64,000 nt of DNA from Cronobacter turicensis z3032 (GTDB taxonomy: Bacteria > Pseudomonadota > Gammaproteobacteria > Enterobacterales > Enterobacteriaceae). A model generated the notes under the pieces. The model was not told the origin of the DNA and did no database searches. It saw only the letters and a program-made list of their open reading frames with translations. Every line of letters starts with the position of its first letter. Position 1 is the first letter of the stretch. The stretch spans positions 3,104,074 to 3,168,073 of the forward strand of contig FN543093.2 in assembly GCA_000027065.2 (NCBI GenBank), read 5' to 3'. The position numbers were made by a program, and so were the translations under genes. Below are positions 20,586-33,974 of this stretch, piece by piece.

Positions 20586-22277
20586 GTGCACGAGATTTTC
20601 GACATGCTGCTGGCGGTCTTTGACCGCGCGGCGCTAATGCTGATTTGCCTCTTTTTCCTGATTCGCATCCGCCTGTTCCGCGAACTGCTGCATAAGAGCG
20701 CCCACACGCCGAAAGAGCTGCTGGCGGTCACCGCGATCTTTTCGATGTTCGCGCTGTTCAGCACCTGGTCCGGGGTGCCGGTGGAAGGCTCGCTGGTGAA
20801 CGTGCGCATTATCGCCGTGATGTCCGGCGGTATTCTCTTCGGCCCGTGGGTCGGCATCATCACGGGCGTTATCGCCGGGCTACACCGTTACCTGATTGAT
20901 ATTGGCGGCATCACCGCCATTCCCTGTTTTATCACCAGCATCGTCGCAGGCGTGCTCTCAGGCCTTATCAGCCGCCAGGTGCCGAAAGCGCAGCACTGGC
21001 GCGCGGGCATTCTGGGCGGCATGCTGTGCGAAACGCTGACCATGATTCTGGTGGTGGTCTGGGCGCCGACCACGGCGCTCGGGCTGGATATCGTGTCGAA
21101 AATCGGCGTGCCGATGATTTTAGGCAGCGTCTCTATCGGCTTTATCGTGCTGCTGGTGCGAAGCGTCGAGGGCGAAAAAGAGGCCAGCGCCGCGCGCCAG
21201 GCCAAACTGGCGCTGGATATCGCCAACAAAACGCTGCCGCTGTTCCGCCATGTGAATACCGAATCCCTGCGTCAGGTGTGCGACATTATCCGCCGCGATA
21301 TCAACGCCGACGCGGTCGCCATCACCAATACCGAAAAGGTGCAGGCCTATGTGGGCGTGGGCGAGCATAATTATCAGGATAACAGCGACGCGCTAAGCCC
21401 CACCACGCAACAGGCGATCCGCTACGGCAAAATCATCATCAAGAATAACGACGAAGCCCACCGCACGCCGGAGATTCACTCCATGCTGGTGATCCCGCTG
21501 TGGGAGAAAGGCATCGTCACCGGAACGCTGAAAATCTATTACTGCCATGCGCATCAGATAACCTCCTCGTTGCAGGAGATGGCCGTCGGCCTGTCGCAGA
21601 TCATCTCTACGCAGCTTGAGGTGTCGCGCGCCGAGCAGTTGCGCGAGATGGCGAATAAAGCGGAGCTGCGCGCGTTGCAGAGCAAAATCAACCCGCACTT
21701 TCTCTTTAACGCGCTGAACGCCATTTCTTCGTCCATACGCCTCAACCCGGACACCGCGCGCCAGCTGATTTTTAACCTCTCGCGGTATCTGCGCTACAAC
21801 ATCGAGCTGAAAGACGACGAGCAGATCGACATTAAAAAAGAGCTGTACCAGATTAAGGACTACATCGCGATTGAGCAGGCGCGCTTCGGCGACAAGCTGA
21901 CCGTGATTTACGATATCGACGACGAAGTGAACTGCCGCGTCGCCAGCCTGCTGATCCAGCCGCTGGTGGAGAACGCGATTGTGCATGGCATTCAACCGTG
22001 CCGCGGCAAAGGCGTGGTGACGCTTAGCATCGCGCAGAGCGGCAGCCGGGTGCGGATCGCGGTGCGCGATACCGGCCACGGCATCGATCCGCAGATTATC
22101 GAACAGCTGGATACCAACGAGATGCCAGTAAATAAAATCGGGCTGATTAACGTGCATCATCGGGTGAAGCTGTTATATGGCGAAGGGCTGCATATTCGCC
22201 GCCTGGAGCCGGGCACCGAGATTGCGTTTTACGTGCCGGATCAACCGCCGCGTCCCGGCGCCGCGACGCTGTTGTAG
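20586..22277 (+). CDS. ypdA: Pyruvate-sensing histidine kinase YpdA (PyrS)
   Basis: 563 residues from GTG-His-Glu-Ile-Phe, which matches the E. coli start MHEIF; an ATG 33 bases upstream (20553) is an alternative. The order is a 5TM-5TMR LytS-like membrane sensor (to about residue 200), a GAF-like domain, then a His-kinase module with the phospho-His in [13 protein letters not shown] and N and G boxes ([17 protein letters not shown]). In E. coli it responds to extracellular pyruvate and, through YpdB, induces yhjX. It is 12 bases upstream of ypdB. Confidence 0.93.
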   Translation: MHEIFDMLLAVFDRAALMLICLFFLIRIRLFRELLHKSAHTPKELLAVTAIFSMFALFSTWSGVPVEGSLVNVRIIAVMSGGILFGPWVGIITGVIAGLHRYLIDIGGITAIPCFITSIVAGVLSGLISRQVPKAQHWRAGILGGMLCETLTMILVVVWAPTTALGLDIVSKIGVPMILGSVSIGFIVLLVRSVEGEKEASAARQAKLALDIANKTLPLFRHVNTESLRQVCDIIRRDINADAVAITNTEKVQAYVGVGEHNYQDNSDALSPTTQQAIRYGKIIIKNNDEAHRTPEIHSMLVIPLWEKGIVTGTLKIYYCHAHQITSSLQEMAVGLSQIISTQLEVSRAEQLREMANKAELRALQSKINPHFLFNALNAISSSIRLNPDTARQLIFNLSRYLRYNIELKDDEQIDIKKELYQIKDYIAIEQARFGDKLTVIYDIDDEVNCRVASLLIQPLVENAIVHGIQPCRGKGVVTLSIAQSGSRVRIAVRDTGHGIDPQIIEQLDTNEMPVNKIGLINVHHRVKLLYGEGLHIRRLEPGTEIAFYVPDQPPRPGAATLL

Positions 22278-22289
22278 AGAGAGAAAGCG

Positions 22290-23021
22290 ATGAAAGTGAT
22301 TATCGTCGAGGATGAAGTCCTCGCGCAGCAGGAGCTGAACTGGCTGATTAAAACCCACAGCCAGATGGACGTGGTCGCCACGTTTGAAGACGGGCTGGAT
22401 GTGCTGAAATACCTTCAGCAGCACGACGTGGACGCCATTTTTCTCGATATCAATATTCCGTCGCTGGACGGCGTGCTGCTGGCGCAGAACATCAGTAAAT
22501 TCGCCCGCAAGCCGTTTATCGTGTTTATCACTGCCTGGAAAGAGCATGCGGTGGAGGCGTTCGAACTGGAAGCATTCGACTACATTCTGAAACCGTATCA
22601 GGAGTCGCGCATTATCGGGATGCTGCAAAAGCTGGAAGCCGCCTTTGCGCAGCAGAGCGCGCCACACGCCGCCGCGCCTGCCGGGCGCGAGAACGCGACC
22701 ATTAATCTCATCAAGGATGAGCGGATTATCGTCACCGATATCAACGATATTTACTACGCCGAAGCGCACGAGAAGATGACGTTCGTCTACACGCGCAAAG
22801 AGGCGTACGTGATGCCGATGAATATTACCGAGTTTTGCAGCCGCCTGCCGGAGGCGCATTTCTTCCGCTGCCACCGCTCCTACTGCGTGAATCTCAATAA
22901 GATCCGCGAGATCGAGCCGTGGTTTAACAACACCTACATTTTGCGCCTGCGCGATCTCGATTTTCAGGTGCCGGTGAGCCGCAGCCGGGTTAAAGCATTC
23001 CGCCAGCTGATGCGGTTGTAA
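22290..23021 (+). CDS. ypdB: LytTR response regulator YpdB (PyrR)
   Basis: 243 residues. The receiver domain has acidic residues near the N-terminus (VEDE), phospho-acceptor Asp53 (FLDINIP) and the Thr/Lys switch positions (FITAW, LKPYQ). A LytTR DNA-binding domain (about 130-243) includes FFRCHRSYCVNLNKI. Partner of the kinase encoded just upstream. Full length and intact. Confidence 0.95.
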   Translation: MKVIIVEDEVLAQQELNWLIKTHSQMDVVATFEDGLDVLKYLQQHDVDAIFLDINIPSLDGVLLAQNISKFARKPFIVFITAWKEHAVEAFELEAFDYILKPYQESRIIGMLQKLEAAFAQQSAPHAAAPAGRENATINLIKDERIIVTDINDIYYAEAHEKMTFVYTRKEAYVMPMNITEFCSRLPEAHFFRCHRSYCVNLNKIREIEPWFNNTYILRLRDLDFQVPVSRSRVKAFRQLMRL

Positions 23022-23029
23022 GGAATAAC

Positions 23030-23056
23030 AAAAAGGCGCCGCGCGGCGCCTTTTTT
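23030..23056. terminator. Bidirectional terminator of ypdB and glk
   Basis: Perfect stem AAAAAGGCGCC / GGCGCCTTTTT with a 4-base GC loop, between converging genes. Confidence 0.9.
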
Positions 23057-23057
23057 G

Positions 23058-24023
23058 TCAGAGGATCTGCCCCAGCGTCTGGCGCAGATGCGCGCCCGCG
23101 CCGAGCAGCCCTGGCTGGTCGTGAACAATCAGATAGACCGGAATATCCTGTACGTAGGTTTTAAAGCGGCCTTTATCTTCAAACCCGCCGCGAAAACCGC
23201 TGGAGGTGAAGAAATCCAGGAAGCGCGGCACGATGCCGCCTGCGATGTAGACGCCGCCAAAGGTGCCGAGCGTCAGCGCCAGGTTGCCGCCGAAACGGCC
23301 CATGATGACGCAGAAGAGGGACAGCGCGCGACGGCAGTCGGTGCAGCTGTCATCCAGCGCGCGTTCGGTGATGTCTTTTGGACGCAGGTTGTCCGGCAGA
23401 CGACCATCGGCTTTGACAATCGCGCGGTAGAGGTTCACCAGACCTGGCCCTGACAACACGCGCTCGGCGGAAACGTGGCCGACTTCGGCGCGCAGCTGCT
23501 CAAGAATAATCGCCTCTTCTTCGCTGTTCGGCGCGAAATCGACGTGGCCGCCCTCGCCCGGCAGGCTCACCCAGCGCTTATCGACATGCACAAGGTGCGC
23601 GACGCCAAGTCCGGTGCCCGCGCCATAAACGGCGATCGGTTTATTGGGCTGCGCTTCGCCGCCGCCGAACTGGATCAGATGGTCGGTTTTGAGCATCGGG
23701 ATCGCCATGGAAACGGCGGTGAAATCGTTAATAATTTCCAGATGATCGAAGCCGAGATTCTTTTTCATTTCGGCGACAGAAAACGCCCAGACGTGGTTGG
23801 TCATCGCCACCCAGTCGCCGGTAATCGGACACGCAATGGCGATGCAGCCATCCGTTACCGTGGCGTTATGCTCTTTCAGATACACCCGCACCACCGCTTC
23901 AAGGCTCGGATAATCAAGGCCGGAATAAGTTTTCGCCTTGAGTATCTCGCCGCTGTCTACGTCGCACAGCGCTAAGCGTGCGTTGGTGCCGCCTACGTCT
24001 CCCACCAAAGCATATTTGGTCAT
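23058..24023 (-). CDS. glk: Glucokinase
   Basis: 321 residues, bacterial hexokinase-like glucokinase. Phosphate-1 motif [12 protein letters not shown], catalytic Asp in INDFTAVS, and glucose-contacting [10 protein letters not shown] with the Glu of the EQLR region. It phosphorylates free intracellular glucose with ATP, complementing the PTS encoded later in this window. As in E. coli it lies beside ypdAB, transcribed toward it. Confidence 0.96.
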   Translation of the reverse strand: MTKYALVGDVGGTNARLALCDVDSGEILKAKTYSGLDYPSLEAVVRVYLKEHNATVTDGCIAIACPITGDWVAMTNHVWAFSVAEMKKNLGFDHLEIINDFTAVSMAIPMLKTDHLIQFGGGEAQPNKPIAVYGAGTGLGVAHLVHVDKRWVSLPGEGGHVDFAPNSEEEAIILEQLRAEVGHVSAERVLSGPGLVNLYRAIVKADGRLPDNLRPKDITERALDDSCTDCRRALSLFCVIMGRFGGNLALTLGTFGGVYIAGGIVPRFLDFFTSSGFRGGFEDKGRFKTYVQDIPVYLIVHDQPGLLGAGAHLRQTLGQIL

Positions 24024-24176
24024 TCTGTTGCTGCTCCGCTAAATACAAAATAATCTTGGCACACTCTAAATTCCCGGCGCCTGAACAACAATGACCATAG
24101 CATAAGTGCCCCGCGTTTAGAGACTTACATCACAGATTACCTTGAACGTTTCAGCATCTTCTGTACCGAAAGGCGC

Positions 24177-25859
<1,683 letters not shown>

Positions 25860-26064
25860 TCAGGAGCCTGTAGTGAGTATTAGTGAAGTGTGATCGCTGT
25901 CCAGAATGCGGCAGCAAAAAGCGGTGGCAAGCAAGATTTACGCACGTCGGGCGTGTAGGCTGTCAGCTTTCGCAATGGGTGTAACCGTATACACTTGCGG
26001 TATCGCTTTGCATATTAACGCGATACTCAAACCGTACAGCAACCACGTACAGAGGTGAATAAAC

Positions 26065-27054
26065 ATGGTTTATCAGGCAGATCCTGCGCGCTACGCCACG
26101 ATGGAATACCGCCGCTGCGGACACAGCGGCCTGAAGCTTCCGGCCATTTCGCTCGGCCTGTGGCATAATTTTGGCGACGCTACGCTGGTGGAGACCAGCC
26201 GCCAGCTGCTGCGCCGGTCGTTTGACCTCGGCATCACCCATTTTGACCTCGCCAATAATTACGGCCCGCCGCCGGGCTCCGCCGAAAGCCATTTTGGCCG
26301 CATTCTGAAAGAAGATTTTCTGCCCTACCGCGACGAGCTGATTATCTCCACCAAAGCGGGCTACACCATGTGGGACGGCCCTTACGGCGACTGGGGCTCA
26401 CGCAAATACCTGATTTCAAGCCTTGACCAGAGCCTCAGGCGCATGGGCCTTGAATACGTGGATATTTTCTATCACCACCGTCCGGACCCGGAGACGCCGC
26501 TCGAAGAGACCATGCGCGCGCTGGACCATATTGTGCGTCAGGGTAAGGCGCTGTATGTCGGCATCTCTAACTACCCGGCGGATCGCGCGCGCGAGGCTAT
26601 CGACCTGCTGGCGCAACTCGGCACGCCGTGCGTTATCCATCAGCCAAAATATTCGATGTTTGAGCGCTGGGTGGAAGACGGTCTGCTGGATTTGCTCAAG
26701 GAAAAAGGCGTCGGCAGTATTGCCTTTTCGCCGCTGGCGGGCGGGCAGCTCACTGACCGCTACCTGAACGGTATTCCGGCGGATTCGCGCGCCGCCAGCG
26801 GTAGCCGCTTCCTGAATCCGGATCAGATAACGCCTGAGAAGCTGGAGAAAGTGCGCAAGCTGAACAGTCTCGCGGTACAGCGCGGGCAGAAGCTGTCGCA
26901 GATGGCGCTCGCCTGGGTGCTGCGCGATGAGAACGTTACGTCGGTACTCATTGGCGCCAGCAAGACCAGCCAGATAGACGATGCGGTGGGAATGCTGGCG
27001 AAGCGCACCTTTACCGTCGAAGAACGTCAGGCGATCGAGGCGATACTCGCATAG
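26065..27054 (+). CDS. Aldo/keto reductase related to YghZ (glyceraldehyde-3-phosphate reductase type)
   Basis: 329 residues, one TIM barrel. AKR tetrad residues are recognisable: Asp in ITHFDLANNYG with Tyr, Lys in IISTKAGY, and His in DIFYHHRPDP. The C-terminal NADP site has SVLIGASKTSQ. It resembles E. coli YghZ, which reduces L-glyceraldehyde 3-phosphate and methylglyoxal, but lacks its C-terminal tail. Divergent from ipdC with about 210 bases between. It could reduce indoleacetaldehyde-type aldehydes, but this is only a guess from position. Confidence 0.85.
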   Translation: MVYQADPARYATMEYRRCGHSGLKLPAISLGLWHNFGDATLVETSRQLLRRSFDLGITHFDLANNYGPPPGSAESHFGRILKEDFLPYRDELIISTKAGYTMWDGPYGDWGSRKYLISSLDQSLRRMGLEYVDIFYHHRPDPETPLEETMRALDHIVRQGKALYVGISNYPADRAREAIDLLAQLGTPCVIHQPKYSMFERWVEDGLLDLLKEKGVGSIAFSPLAGGQLTDRYLNGIPADSRAASGSRFLNPDQITPEKLEKVRKLNSLAVQRGQKLSQMALAWVLRDENVTSVLIGASKTSQIDDAVGMLAKRTFTVEERQAIEAILA

Positions 27055-27189
27055 TGCATGAGGTGACGCTGCTTTAGCAAAATGTGCGGTCATACCTGTT
27101 TTCGGAGTCGGAGCGATGCTGCAGAGATTTACAGGTCCGTAATATTACTGCAACAGGCCACTACGGCCCCGATCGTGAAGGAGATAAGT

Positions 27190-27546
27190 ATGTTCAGGTC
27201 ACTGATTCTTGCAGCAGCGTTACTGGCGGGTACGGCGCCGCTTATCGCCAGCGCTAGTGAAATCACCCTGTTGCCATCCATCAAATTACAAATTGGCGAT
27301 CGCGACAATTACGGTAACTACTGGGACGGCGGCCGCTGGCGCGACCGCGACTACTGGCGCAATCATTACGAGTGGCGCGGCGACCGCTGGTGGCGTCATG
27401 ACAATGGTCGTCATCGCGGCTGGGACAAACACCGCGGCTGGGACGACCGCCGGGCGTATGAGCGTGGCTATCGCGAAGGCTGGAGCGATCGCGATGACCG
27501 TCGCGGCTGGGATAAACATGGCCGCGGCCATGGTCATCACCACTGA
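27190..27546 (+). CDS. ypeC: Secreted DUF2502 protein YpeC
   Basis: 118 residues from ATG at 27190, with a strong AAGGAG site; the longer open frame is not coding. A signal peptide (about 22 residues, ending ASAS) is followed by [16 protein letters not shown] and a low-complexity tail of Arg, Asp, Trp, His and Gly with repeats of GWDKH/GWDDR and a final HGRGHGHHH. Matches E. coli YpeC in sequence and in position beside mntH. Function unknown; the His-rich end may bind metal. Confidence 0.9.
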   Translation: MFRSLILAAALLAGTAPLIASASEITLLPSIKLQIGDRDNYGNYWDGGRWRDRDYWRNHYEWRGDRWWRHDNGRHRGWDKHRGWDDRRAYERGYREGWSDRDDRRGWDKHGRGHGHHH

Positions 27547-27564
27547 GTTCACTCGCGTAATAAC

Positions 27565-27595
27565 AAAAAAGGCAGGCCCGGAGCCTGCCTTTTTT
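27565..27595. terminator. Bidirectional terminator of ypeC and mntH
   Basis: Stem AAAAAGGCAGGC / GCCTGCCTTTTT with a 5-base loop between converging genes. Confidence 0.9.
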
Positions 27596-27601
27596 ACGTC
27601 G

Positions 27602-28874
<1,273 letters not shown>

Positions 28875-28887
28875 CATGCTACCAAAA

Positions 28888-28902
28888 TGAGAATGATTAT
28901 CA
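28888..28902. promoter_or_regulatory. Fur binding site upstream of mntH
   Basis: TGAGAATGATTATCA matches the 7-1-7 Fur core TGATAATNATTATCA with one mismatch. It lies about 50 bases before the mntH start, upstream of the MntR box, as in E. coli. Confidence 0.78.
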
Positions 28903-29196
28903 AGTTCATAAGACCGGACAATCTCTGATGGCTCTGATAGCTGAAATCAATGAAAGGTGAGTTAAGATCGAGGAATACGCGGAAAAGTCTACCGCATGTG
29001 ACCACGTATGTTAAAAGTGTAGCAGGAAAAGATAACCTTTCACTGCTTTACGTAACATCACATTTTTGTATGTTTGATCACTCTTTTCATGTTTTGTCAC
29101 ATGACGTAACTATAGTGTGTTGCAGATCTCGTTTTCTAAATGGTTGTTGCATAGAATGTGCACGGAAATTAAACCTGCCTCATATTTGGAGCAAAT
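28903..29196. other. Leader of nupC, no gene seen
   Basis: AT-rich region between the mntH promoter and nupC. It contains TGTGA- and TCACA-like half sites that could be CRP or CytR targets, as nupC is under both in E. coli, but no full site is good enough to place. Confidence 0.35.
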
Positions 29197-30381
29197 ATGT
29201 CCCGCGTTCTTCATTTCGTTTTGGCGCTCGCCGTTGTAGCGCTCCTTGCTTTGCTGGTTAGTCACGACCGCAAAAAAATTCGCCTGCCCTATATTGGTCT
29301 GCTGCTGGTTATCGAAGTGCTGCTGGCCTGGTTCTTCCTGAACTCAAACATTGGCCTGGGCTTTGTGAAAGGCTTTGCCGATATGTTTGAAAAACTGCTC
29401 GGCTTTGCTAATGAAGGGACTAACTTCGTCTTTGGCAAAATGAACGATGAAGGTCTGGCTTTCTTCTTCCTGAAAGTGCTCTGCCCTATCGTCTTTATCT
29501 CTGCGTTAATCGGTATTTTGCAGCATATTCGCGTTCTGCCGATTGTTATCCGGGCTATCGGTACGGTTCTCTCTAAAGTGAACGGTATGGGTAAACTGGA
29601 ATCCTTCAACGCGGTAAGCTCGCTGATTCTGGGACAATCAGAAAACTTTATCGCCTATAAGGATATTCTCGGCAAGATGTCGCGCAACCGTATGTACACT
29701 ATGGCTGCGACCGCGATGTCCACCGTGTCCATGTCGATCGTCGGCGCGTACATGACCATGCTGAAACCGCAGTACGTTGTGGCGGCGCTCATTCTGAACA
29801 TGTTCAGCACCTTTATCGTCCTCTCCATCATCAACCCGTACCGTGTTGAAAATGAAGAAGATTTGCAGATGTCTAACCTGCATGAAGGGCAGAGCTTCTT
29901 CGAAATGCTGGGCGAGTACATTCTGGCAGGTTTCAAAGTGGCGATTATCGTTGCCGCGATGCTGATCGGCTTTATCGCGCTGATCTCCGGCCTGAACGCG
30001 CTGTTCGCCGCTGTACTGGGCATCTCCTTCCAGGGCATTCTGGGCTACATCTTCTACCCGGTTGCCTGGGTGATGGGCGTACCGGCCAGCGAAGCGCTGC
30101 AGGTGGGCAGTATTATGGCGACCAAACTGGTGTCCAATGAATTCGTCGCAATGATGGATCTGCAGAAACTGGCGGGCACTATCTCTCCGCGCGCGGAAGG
30201 CATTCTGTCGGTATTCCTGGTTTCCTTCGCGAACTTCTCCTCTATCGGCATCATCGCAGGCGCTATCAAAGGCCTGAATGAAGAGCAAGGCAACGTGGTT
30301 TCTCGCTTCGGCCTGAAGCTGGTGTATGGCTCTACGCTGGTGAGCGTACTCTCCGCGTCTATCGCCGCACTCGTGCTGTAA
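29197..30381 (+). CDS. nupC: Proton-coupled nucleoside transporter NupC
   Basis: 394 residues, concentrative nucleoside transporter family. It starts [20 protein letters not shown] and has the family helices, the motif [14 protein letters not shown] of the first half and [11 protein letters not shown] of the second. It imports nucleosides except guanosine by proton symport. It is preceded by a long AT-rich leader. Confidence 0.96.
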   Translation: MSRVLHFVLALAVVALLALLVSHDRKKIRLPYIGLLLVIEVLLAWFFLNSNIGLGFVKGFADMFEKLLGFANEGTNFVFGKMNDEGLAFFFLKVLCPIVFISALIGILQHIRVLPIVIRAIGTVLSKVNGMGKLESFNAVSSLILGQSENFIAYKDILGKMSRNRMYTMAATAMSTVSMSIVGAYMTMLKPQYVVAALILNMFSTFIVLSIINPYRVENEEDLQMSNLHEGQSFFEMLGEYILAGFKVAIIVAAMLIGFIALISGLNALFAAVLGISFQGILGYIFYPVAWVMGVPASEALQVGSIMATKLVSNEFVAMMDLQKLAGTISPRAEGILSVFLVSFANFSSIGIIAGAIKGLNEEQGNVVSRFGLKLVYGSTLVSVLSASIAALVL

Positions 30382-30397
30382 GATAACGCGACGCGTT

Positions 30398-30426
30398 AAA
30401 AACCGGGGCCTGGCTCCGGTTTTTTT
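30398..30426 (+). terminator. Terminator of nupC
   Basis: Hairpin AACCGGGGCC / GGCTCCGGTT with a 1-base loop and one G-T pair, followed by seven T. It sits at the 3' end of the convergent EAL gene and may serve both. Confidence 0.75.
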
Positions 30427-32614
30427 ATGCCCTGCGCTCAAGCGGCTCAGGCTGCCCTGGCAGATAGCCCTGAATATACTCCACGCCAAGCGCGAACAGC
30501 AGATCGCGCTGCGCCGGGGTTTCAACGAACTCTGCTACCACCGTCAACCCGCGCGCCTTCGCCAGATCGCAAATCGATTTCACCACCAGCGCGTCAAACG
30601 TATTGCTCACCACGTGACGGACAAAGCAGCCGTCGATTTTAATGATATCGGCCTGTAAGCTTTTGAGCCGCTCGAAATTGGCGTAACCGGTGCCAAAATC
30701 ATCAATCGCGATGCAAAACCCTCGCGCCTGCAAAAGCGCGATATTATGCATGGTGTTTTCCGAGCCGGAGAGCGCCTGCTCCTCCGTTACCTCCAGAATC
30801 ACCGCGCTAATCGGCACCTGGTAGCGCTCAAACAGCGCAATGGCCTGCTGGGCGATGCCCTGCTGTTGTAGCGTTAAGGGCATCAGGTTAACGGAAAAGC
30901 GCGCGCCTGGGCGCGTTTGCGGGTGCGCGTGCAGATATTTCAGGAGTTTCTCCAGCACCTGCATATCAAAACGCGCGCTGAGGTTAAAACGGGCGATCAA
31001 CGGGATAAATTTCGCGGGCATAATGAGCTCGCCATCGCACTCAAGCCGCGCCAGAATTTCAGCATACCCCTCCCCCTGCGCATTGCGTATCGGCTGCGCG
31101 AACAGCGTGACGCCATCCCCGGAGAGCGCGCGTTTTACCTTCTGCAGCATCAGCACCGGCTCGCTGGTTTGCCCGGAAATGCCCTGGCTGCGGCTTTCCA
31201 GCGCCACCACCGGCTCGCCGGGATGTGCAAGTTCCGCGAGATAACTCAGTTGCCCGATGGTGCGGTAAAGCTCCTCTGGCGCCTGCACCTGATGTACCGG
31301 CGCCCAGGCGGCGCCATAGTCGAGATCAAGCGGCGTGCCGTTCCACTGGATACGTTTGCTGTTCAGCAGATCCACCATGTGCCGCAACCGGTTATGCGGC
31401 TCAGGGCCTGCCAGCCAGATAAGCAGGTCGCTGTCCGGTAACTGAAAGACTTTTTCGCCGGCGTTCAGCCAGGGCAACAGGAGCGTCGTCACCTCTTTTT
31501 TGCACTGGATGCGCATCATCAGGCCATAGTGACGGCTAAGAAACTCAAGATTGGTCACACGCAGGCAGCAGAGCGCGCCGCCAGAAGCACTTTGCAGGTG
31601 CCGCTCCAGCGCGCGCAGGTTTGGCAGTCGCGTAAGGGGATCGGTCAATGCCAGCATACGATATTGCCGTTTCATCCATTCATTTTTGTTAAAAATGACC
31701 GTCATGAAACGCATCGAAACTGCAAATGCAATAAAGCCAGACAGCATAAACGCCAGCAAAAAGCCGTTTTTATCTGCCGGTAAAAAGCTGTTGGAGCTAC
31801 CCATTAACAATAATAAAGCAACAGACCAGAGCAGCGTAATCAGCACGGGACCGATAAGAAAAATCCCGGTGGTAAATAAAACGAAAATGACCGGCAGCGT
31901 ATAAATCGAAATTAAAAAAACTTTAAAGGGCAGCAGAAAGAGCGTCAGCAGAATGAATACCGAGGCAAACCAGCCTGTGGCCAGCAACTTTTTTTCCGGC
32001 GCGAGCAGCGGAATAATGCAGCGGCGCCAGAACGCGCGGGCAAACACCGGGCTTAGCGCCATGCGGACTGGATAATAAAAAATATCGACGAAGATGACCG
32101 ATGCTGCCATTAAACCCTGGACGGTGACAATACTGTAAAACGACGTGCTTTCGCCAAAATAAGACGCAATAACCTGAGGATAATCAAGCCAGTGCCCTGA
32201 AATCATCATTAAGAGCTTGATCAGACAAGGCGCCATCAGGCCAGTCAGGAAGAGGCGTAACCCCGCGCCGCGCCGGGCCATCGCAAAGCGCCAGCGCGGA
32301 CCTTTCAGGGCGCGGCACAAGCCGCACGCCAGCGTAATCGGCAATAAAAAACTCGCGATAAACGCCAGCAGTTGTTGGCTATTTAGCGGGAAAAACCAGC
32401 CATAAAAAAATAAAAATGAGAGCGCCAGGGGGAGTAAGGCATAGCGGCCGAAAAGATAAATCATCGCCAGCATCAGGCTGAGCGGTAAAAACGTTAAATA
32501 TATTCCTGCGCCATCGACAATAGCCTCTGGCGATAACAGGCGCGCTAGCGGCAACAACAGGACGCACAGCAACAACGCAATGCCTGACTTACGCAAACCG
32601 TGGCGATAATTCAT
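30425..32614 (-). CDS. pdeA: Membrane cyclic-di-GMP phosphodiesterase (YfeA/PdeA type)
   Basis: 729 residues, the length of E. coli YfeA and in the same position. An N-terminal MASE1-like membrane sensor (to about residue 310) is followed by a degenerate GGDEF domain, where the signature is replaced by LPDSD so no cyclase activity is expected. The C-terminal EAL domain reads EILARLE at the signature, with VNLMPLTLQ, ILEVTEEQ, IDDFGTGYANFERL, KIDGCFV and VAEFVETPAQ. Catalytic acidic residues are kept, so c-di-GMP hydrolysis is likely. Confidence 0.9.
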   Translation of the reverse strand: MNYRHGLRKSGIALLLCVLLLPLARLLSPEAIVDGAGIYLTFLPLSLMLAMIYLFGRYALLPLALSFLFFYGWFFPLNSQQLLAFIASFLLPITLACGLCRALKGPRWRFAMARRGAGLRLFLTGLMAPCLIKLLMMISGHWLDYPQVIASYFGESTSFYSIVTVQGLMAASVIFVDIFYYPVRMALSPVFARAFWRRCIIPLLAPEKKLLATGWFASVFILLTLFLLPFKVFLISIYTLPVIFVLFTTGIFLIGPVLITLLWSVALLLLMGSSNSFLPADKNGFLLAFMLSGFIAFAVSMRFMTVIFNKNEWMKRQYRMLALTDPLTRLPNLRALERHLQSASGGALCCLRVTNLEFLSRHYGLMMRIQCKKEVTTLLLPWLNAGEKVFQLPDSDLLIWLAGPEPHNRLRHMVDLLNSKRIQWNGTPLDLDYGAAWAPVHQVQAPEELYRTIGQLSYLAELAHPGEPVVALESRSQGISGQTSEPVLMLQKVKRALSGDGVTLFAQPIRNAQGEGYAEILARLECDGELIMPAKFIPLIARFNLSARFDMQVLEKLLKYLHAHPQTRPGARFSVNLMPLTLQQQGIAQQAIALFERYQVPISAVILEVTEEQALSGSENTMHNIALLQARGFCIAIDDFGTGYANFERLKSLQADIIKIDGCFVRHVVSNTFDALVVKSICDLAKARGLTVVAEFVETPAQRDLLFALGVEYIQGYLPGQPEPLERRA

Positions 32615-32744
32615 AAGAAGCTTCTTACAGGCATGGCGGCGTTTCTACAGACTTTAATGATAAAAACCTTTCGCCTGGCTGGCAAGAAAATGGGGAATGT
32701 TCAGAAGAAGCGGCGGATGACGAGTAGAAATAATCCACCCTTAA

Positions 32745-32776
32745 AAACAAAAACCCCCGCCATAAGGCGAGGGTTT
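32745..32776 (-). terminator. Terminator of the tRNA-Ala operon
   Basis: On the minus strand ACCCTCGCC / GGCGGGGGT with a 4-base loop and a long T-rich tail, just downstream of the second tRNA-Ala. Confidence 0.8.
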
Positions 32777-32782
32777 CAATTT

Positions 32783-32858
<76 letters not shown>

Positions 32859-32902
32859 ACGAGATTCTGGTGTTACTGACCAAACCTGTTGGGATAAAGG
32901 TT

Positions 32903-32978
<76 letters not shown>

Positions 32979-33196
32979 GTCGGAACACCTTGTCGCGTTG
33001 ACGGGCGGGATAATAAGAATTCCACCGGACAGTGTCAACGCCAAATTCATCTTTGCATTTCAAGTGCCGAAAAAGCCAGCAAAAAGGTTCCAAAAAATCG
33101 CATCTCCCGATACGCTAGTTATTCCCGTCACAGTTTCCTGTACTGTGTTCTTGTACGATAAACGACTAACAGGTTACATGTTGAAAAGGATGAGTT

Positions 33197-33556
33197 ATGG
33201 TCAAGGATCGAATGACCCCGGACGAGCTGGCGCATTACACCGGATATAGCCGCCAGACTATCAATAAATGGGTGCGCAAAGAGGGCTGGCACACGTCGCC
33301 GAAGCCCGGCGTACAGGGCGGCAAAGCGCGCGTGATTCATGTTGATGAACAGGTGCTGGCGTTTATCCGCAGCGCCCGCCGCGTCTCTGATAACGTCGCC
33401 ACCTATACAGCGTCTGTCGACGCGCCCCTGGAAAATCTGCTGCTGAATTCTCTGAAAGAGATGAGCCAGTCAGAGCAAAAACAGCTAACCTCGTTACTGC
33501 TGCGTGAAGGCATTGCCGGCCTGTTGCAGCGGCTGGATATTCGCCACACGGATTAA
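33197..33556 (+). CDS. yfeC: DNA-binding protein YfeC
   Basis: 119 residues. The N-terminal helix-turn-helix MTPDELAHYTGYSRQTINKWVRKEGW followed by PGVQGGKAR is that of the YfeC-like/DUF1323 family, with a helical C-terminal half ending LLLREGIAGLLQRL. It lies next to the paralogue yfeD, 3 bases apart. In E. coli YfeC is a DNA-binding regulator with few known targets, linked to extracellular DNA. Confidence 0.92.
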   Translation: MVKDRMTPDELAHYTGYSRQTINKWVRKEGWHTSPKPGVQGGKARVIHVDEQVLAFIRSARRVSDNVATYTASVDAPLENLLLNSLKEMSQSEQKQLTSLLLREGIAGLLQRLDIRHTD

Positions 33557-33559
33557 GCC

Positions 33560-33949
33560 ATGAACCGATTTACACGCTGGATGACGGCGAAAGAACTGGG
33601 CGAGCTGACGGGCTATACGGCGCAGACCATCAGCGGCTGGGCGCGGAAGTACGGCTGGAAGCGTATTCCGCTCAAGGGGCGTAAAGGCGGCGCGCAGTTA
33701 ATTCTTATCACGCAGCAGGTGTATGACTATTTTCTGTCCACCGATAAGCTGCGCTACTCAGCCCACCTCTATCGCCGCGTTGAAGAGAACGATGCGCCCT
33801 ACGTGACCTGGGATAACGAAATGATGGCGCAGTTTATCCGCACGCTGGAGATGCTGAACCCGCAGGAACAGGCGCGCCTGAGCGAGCTGATTAATGAAGA
33901 AGGGACGGCGGGTCTGGTGAAAAGGCTCGGCCTTAGCGACGAAAAATAA
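33560..33949 (+). CDS. yfeD: DNA-binding protein YfeD, paralogue of YfeC
   Basis: 129 residues with the same layout as YfeC: TAKELGELTGYTAQTISGW helix-turn-helix, then KGRKGGAQ, and a C-terminal ARLSELINEEGTAGLVKRLG that parallels the YfeC end. It probably arose by tandem duplication and is co-transcribed with yfeC. Confidence 0.92.
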   Translation: MNRFTRWMTAKELGELTGYTAQTISGWARKYGWKRIPLKGRKGGAQLILITQQVYDYFLSTDKLRYSAHLYRRVEENDAPYVTWDNEMMAQFIRTLEMLNPQEQARLSELINEEGTAGLVKRLGLSDEK

Positions 33950-33973
33950 AAGCCGGCTTGCGCCGGCTTTTTT
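33947..33973. terminator. Bidirectional terminator of yfeD and gltX
   Basis: AAAAGCCGGC / GCCGGCTTTT with a 4-base loop, between converging genes. Confidence 0.9.
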
Positions 33974-33974
33974 A

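Noticed and set aside
21393..22160. 255-codon minus-strand frame opposite ypdA
   Set aside because: A shadow of a well-supported gene in GC-rich DNA; product lacks domain features.
25979..25994. TyrR box before ipdC (GTGTA-N6-TACAC inverted repeat)
   Set aside because: TyrR sites have TGTAAA-N6-TTTACA spacing; this repeat is four bases too short between the TGTA/TACA ends. Its orientation favours neither gene.
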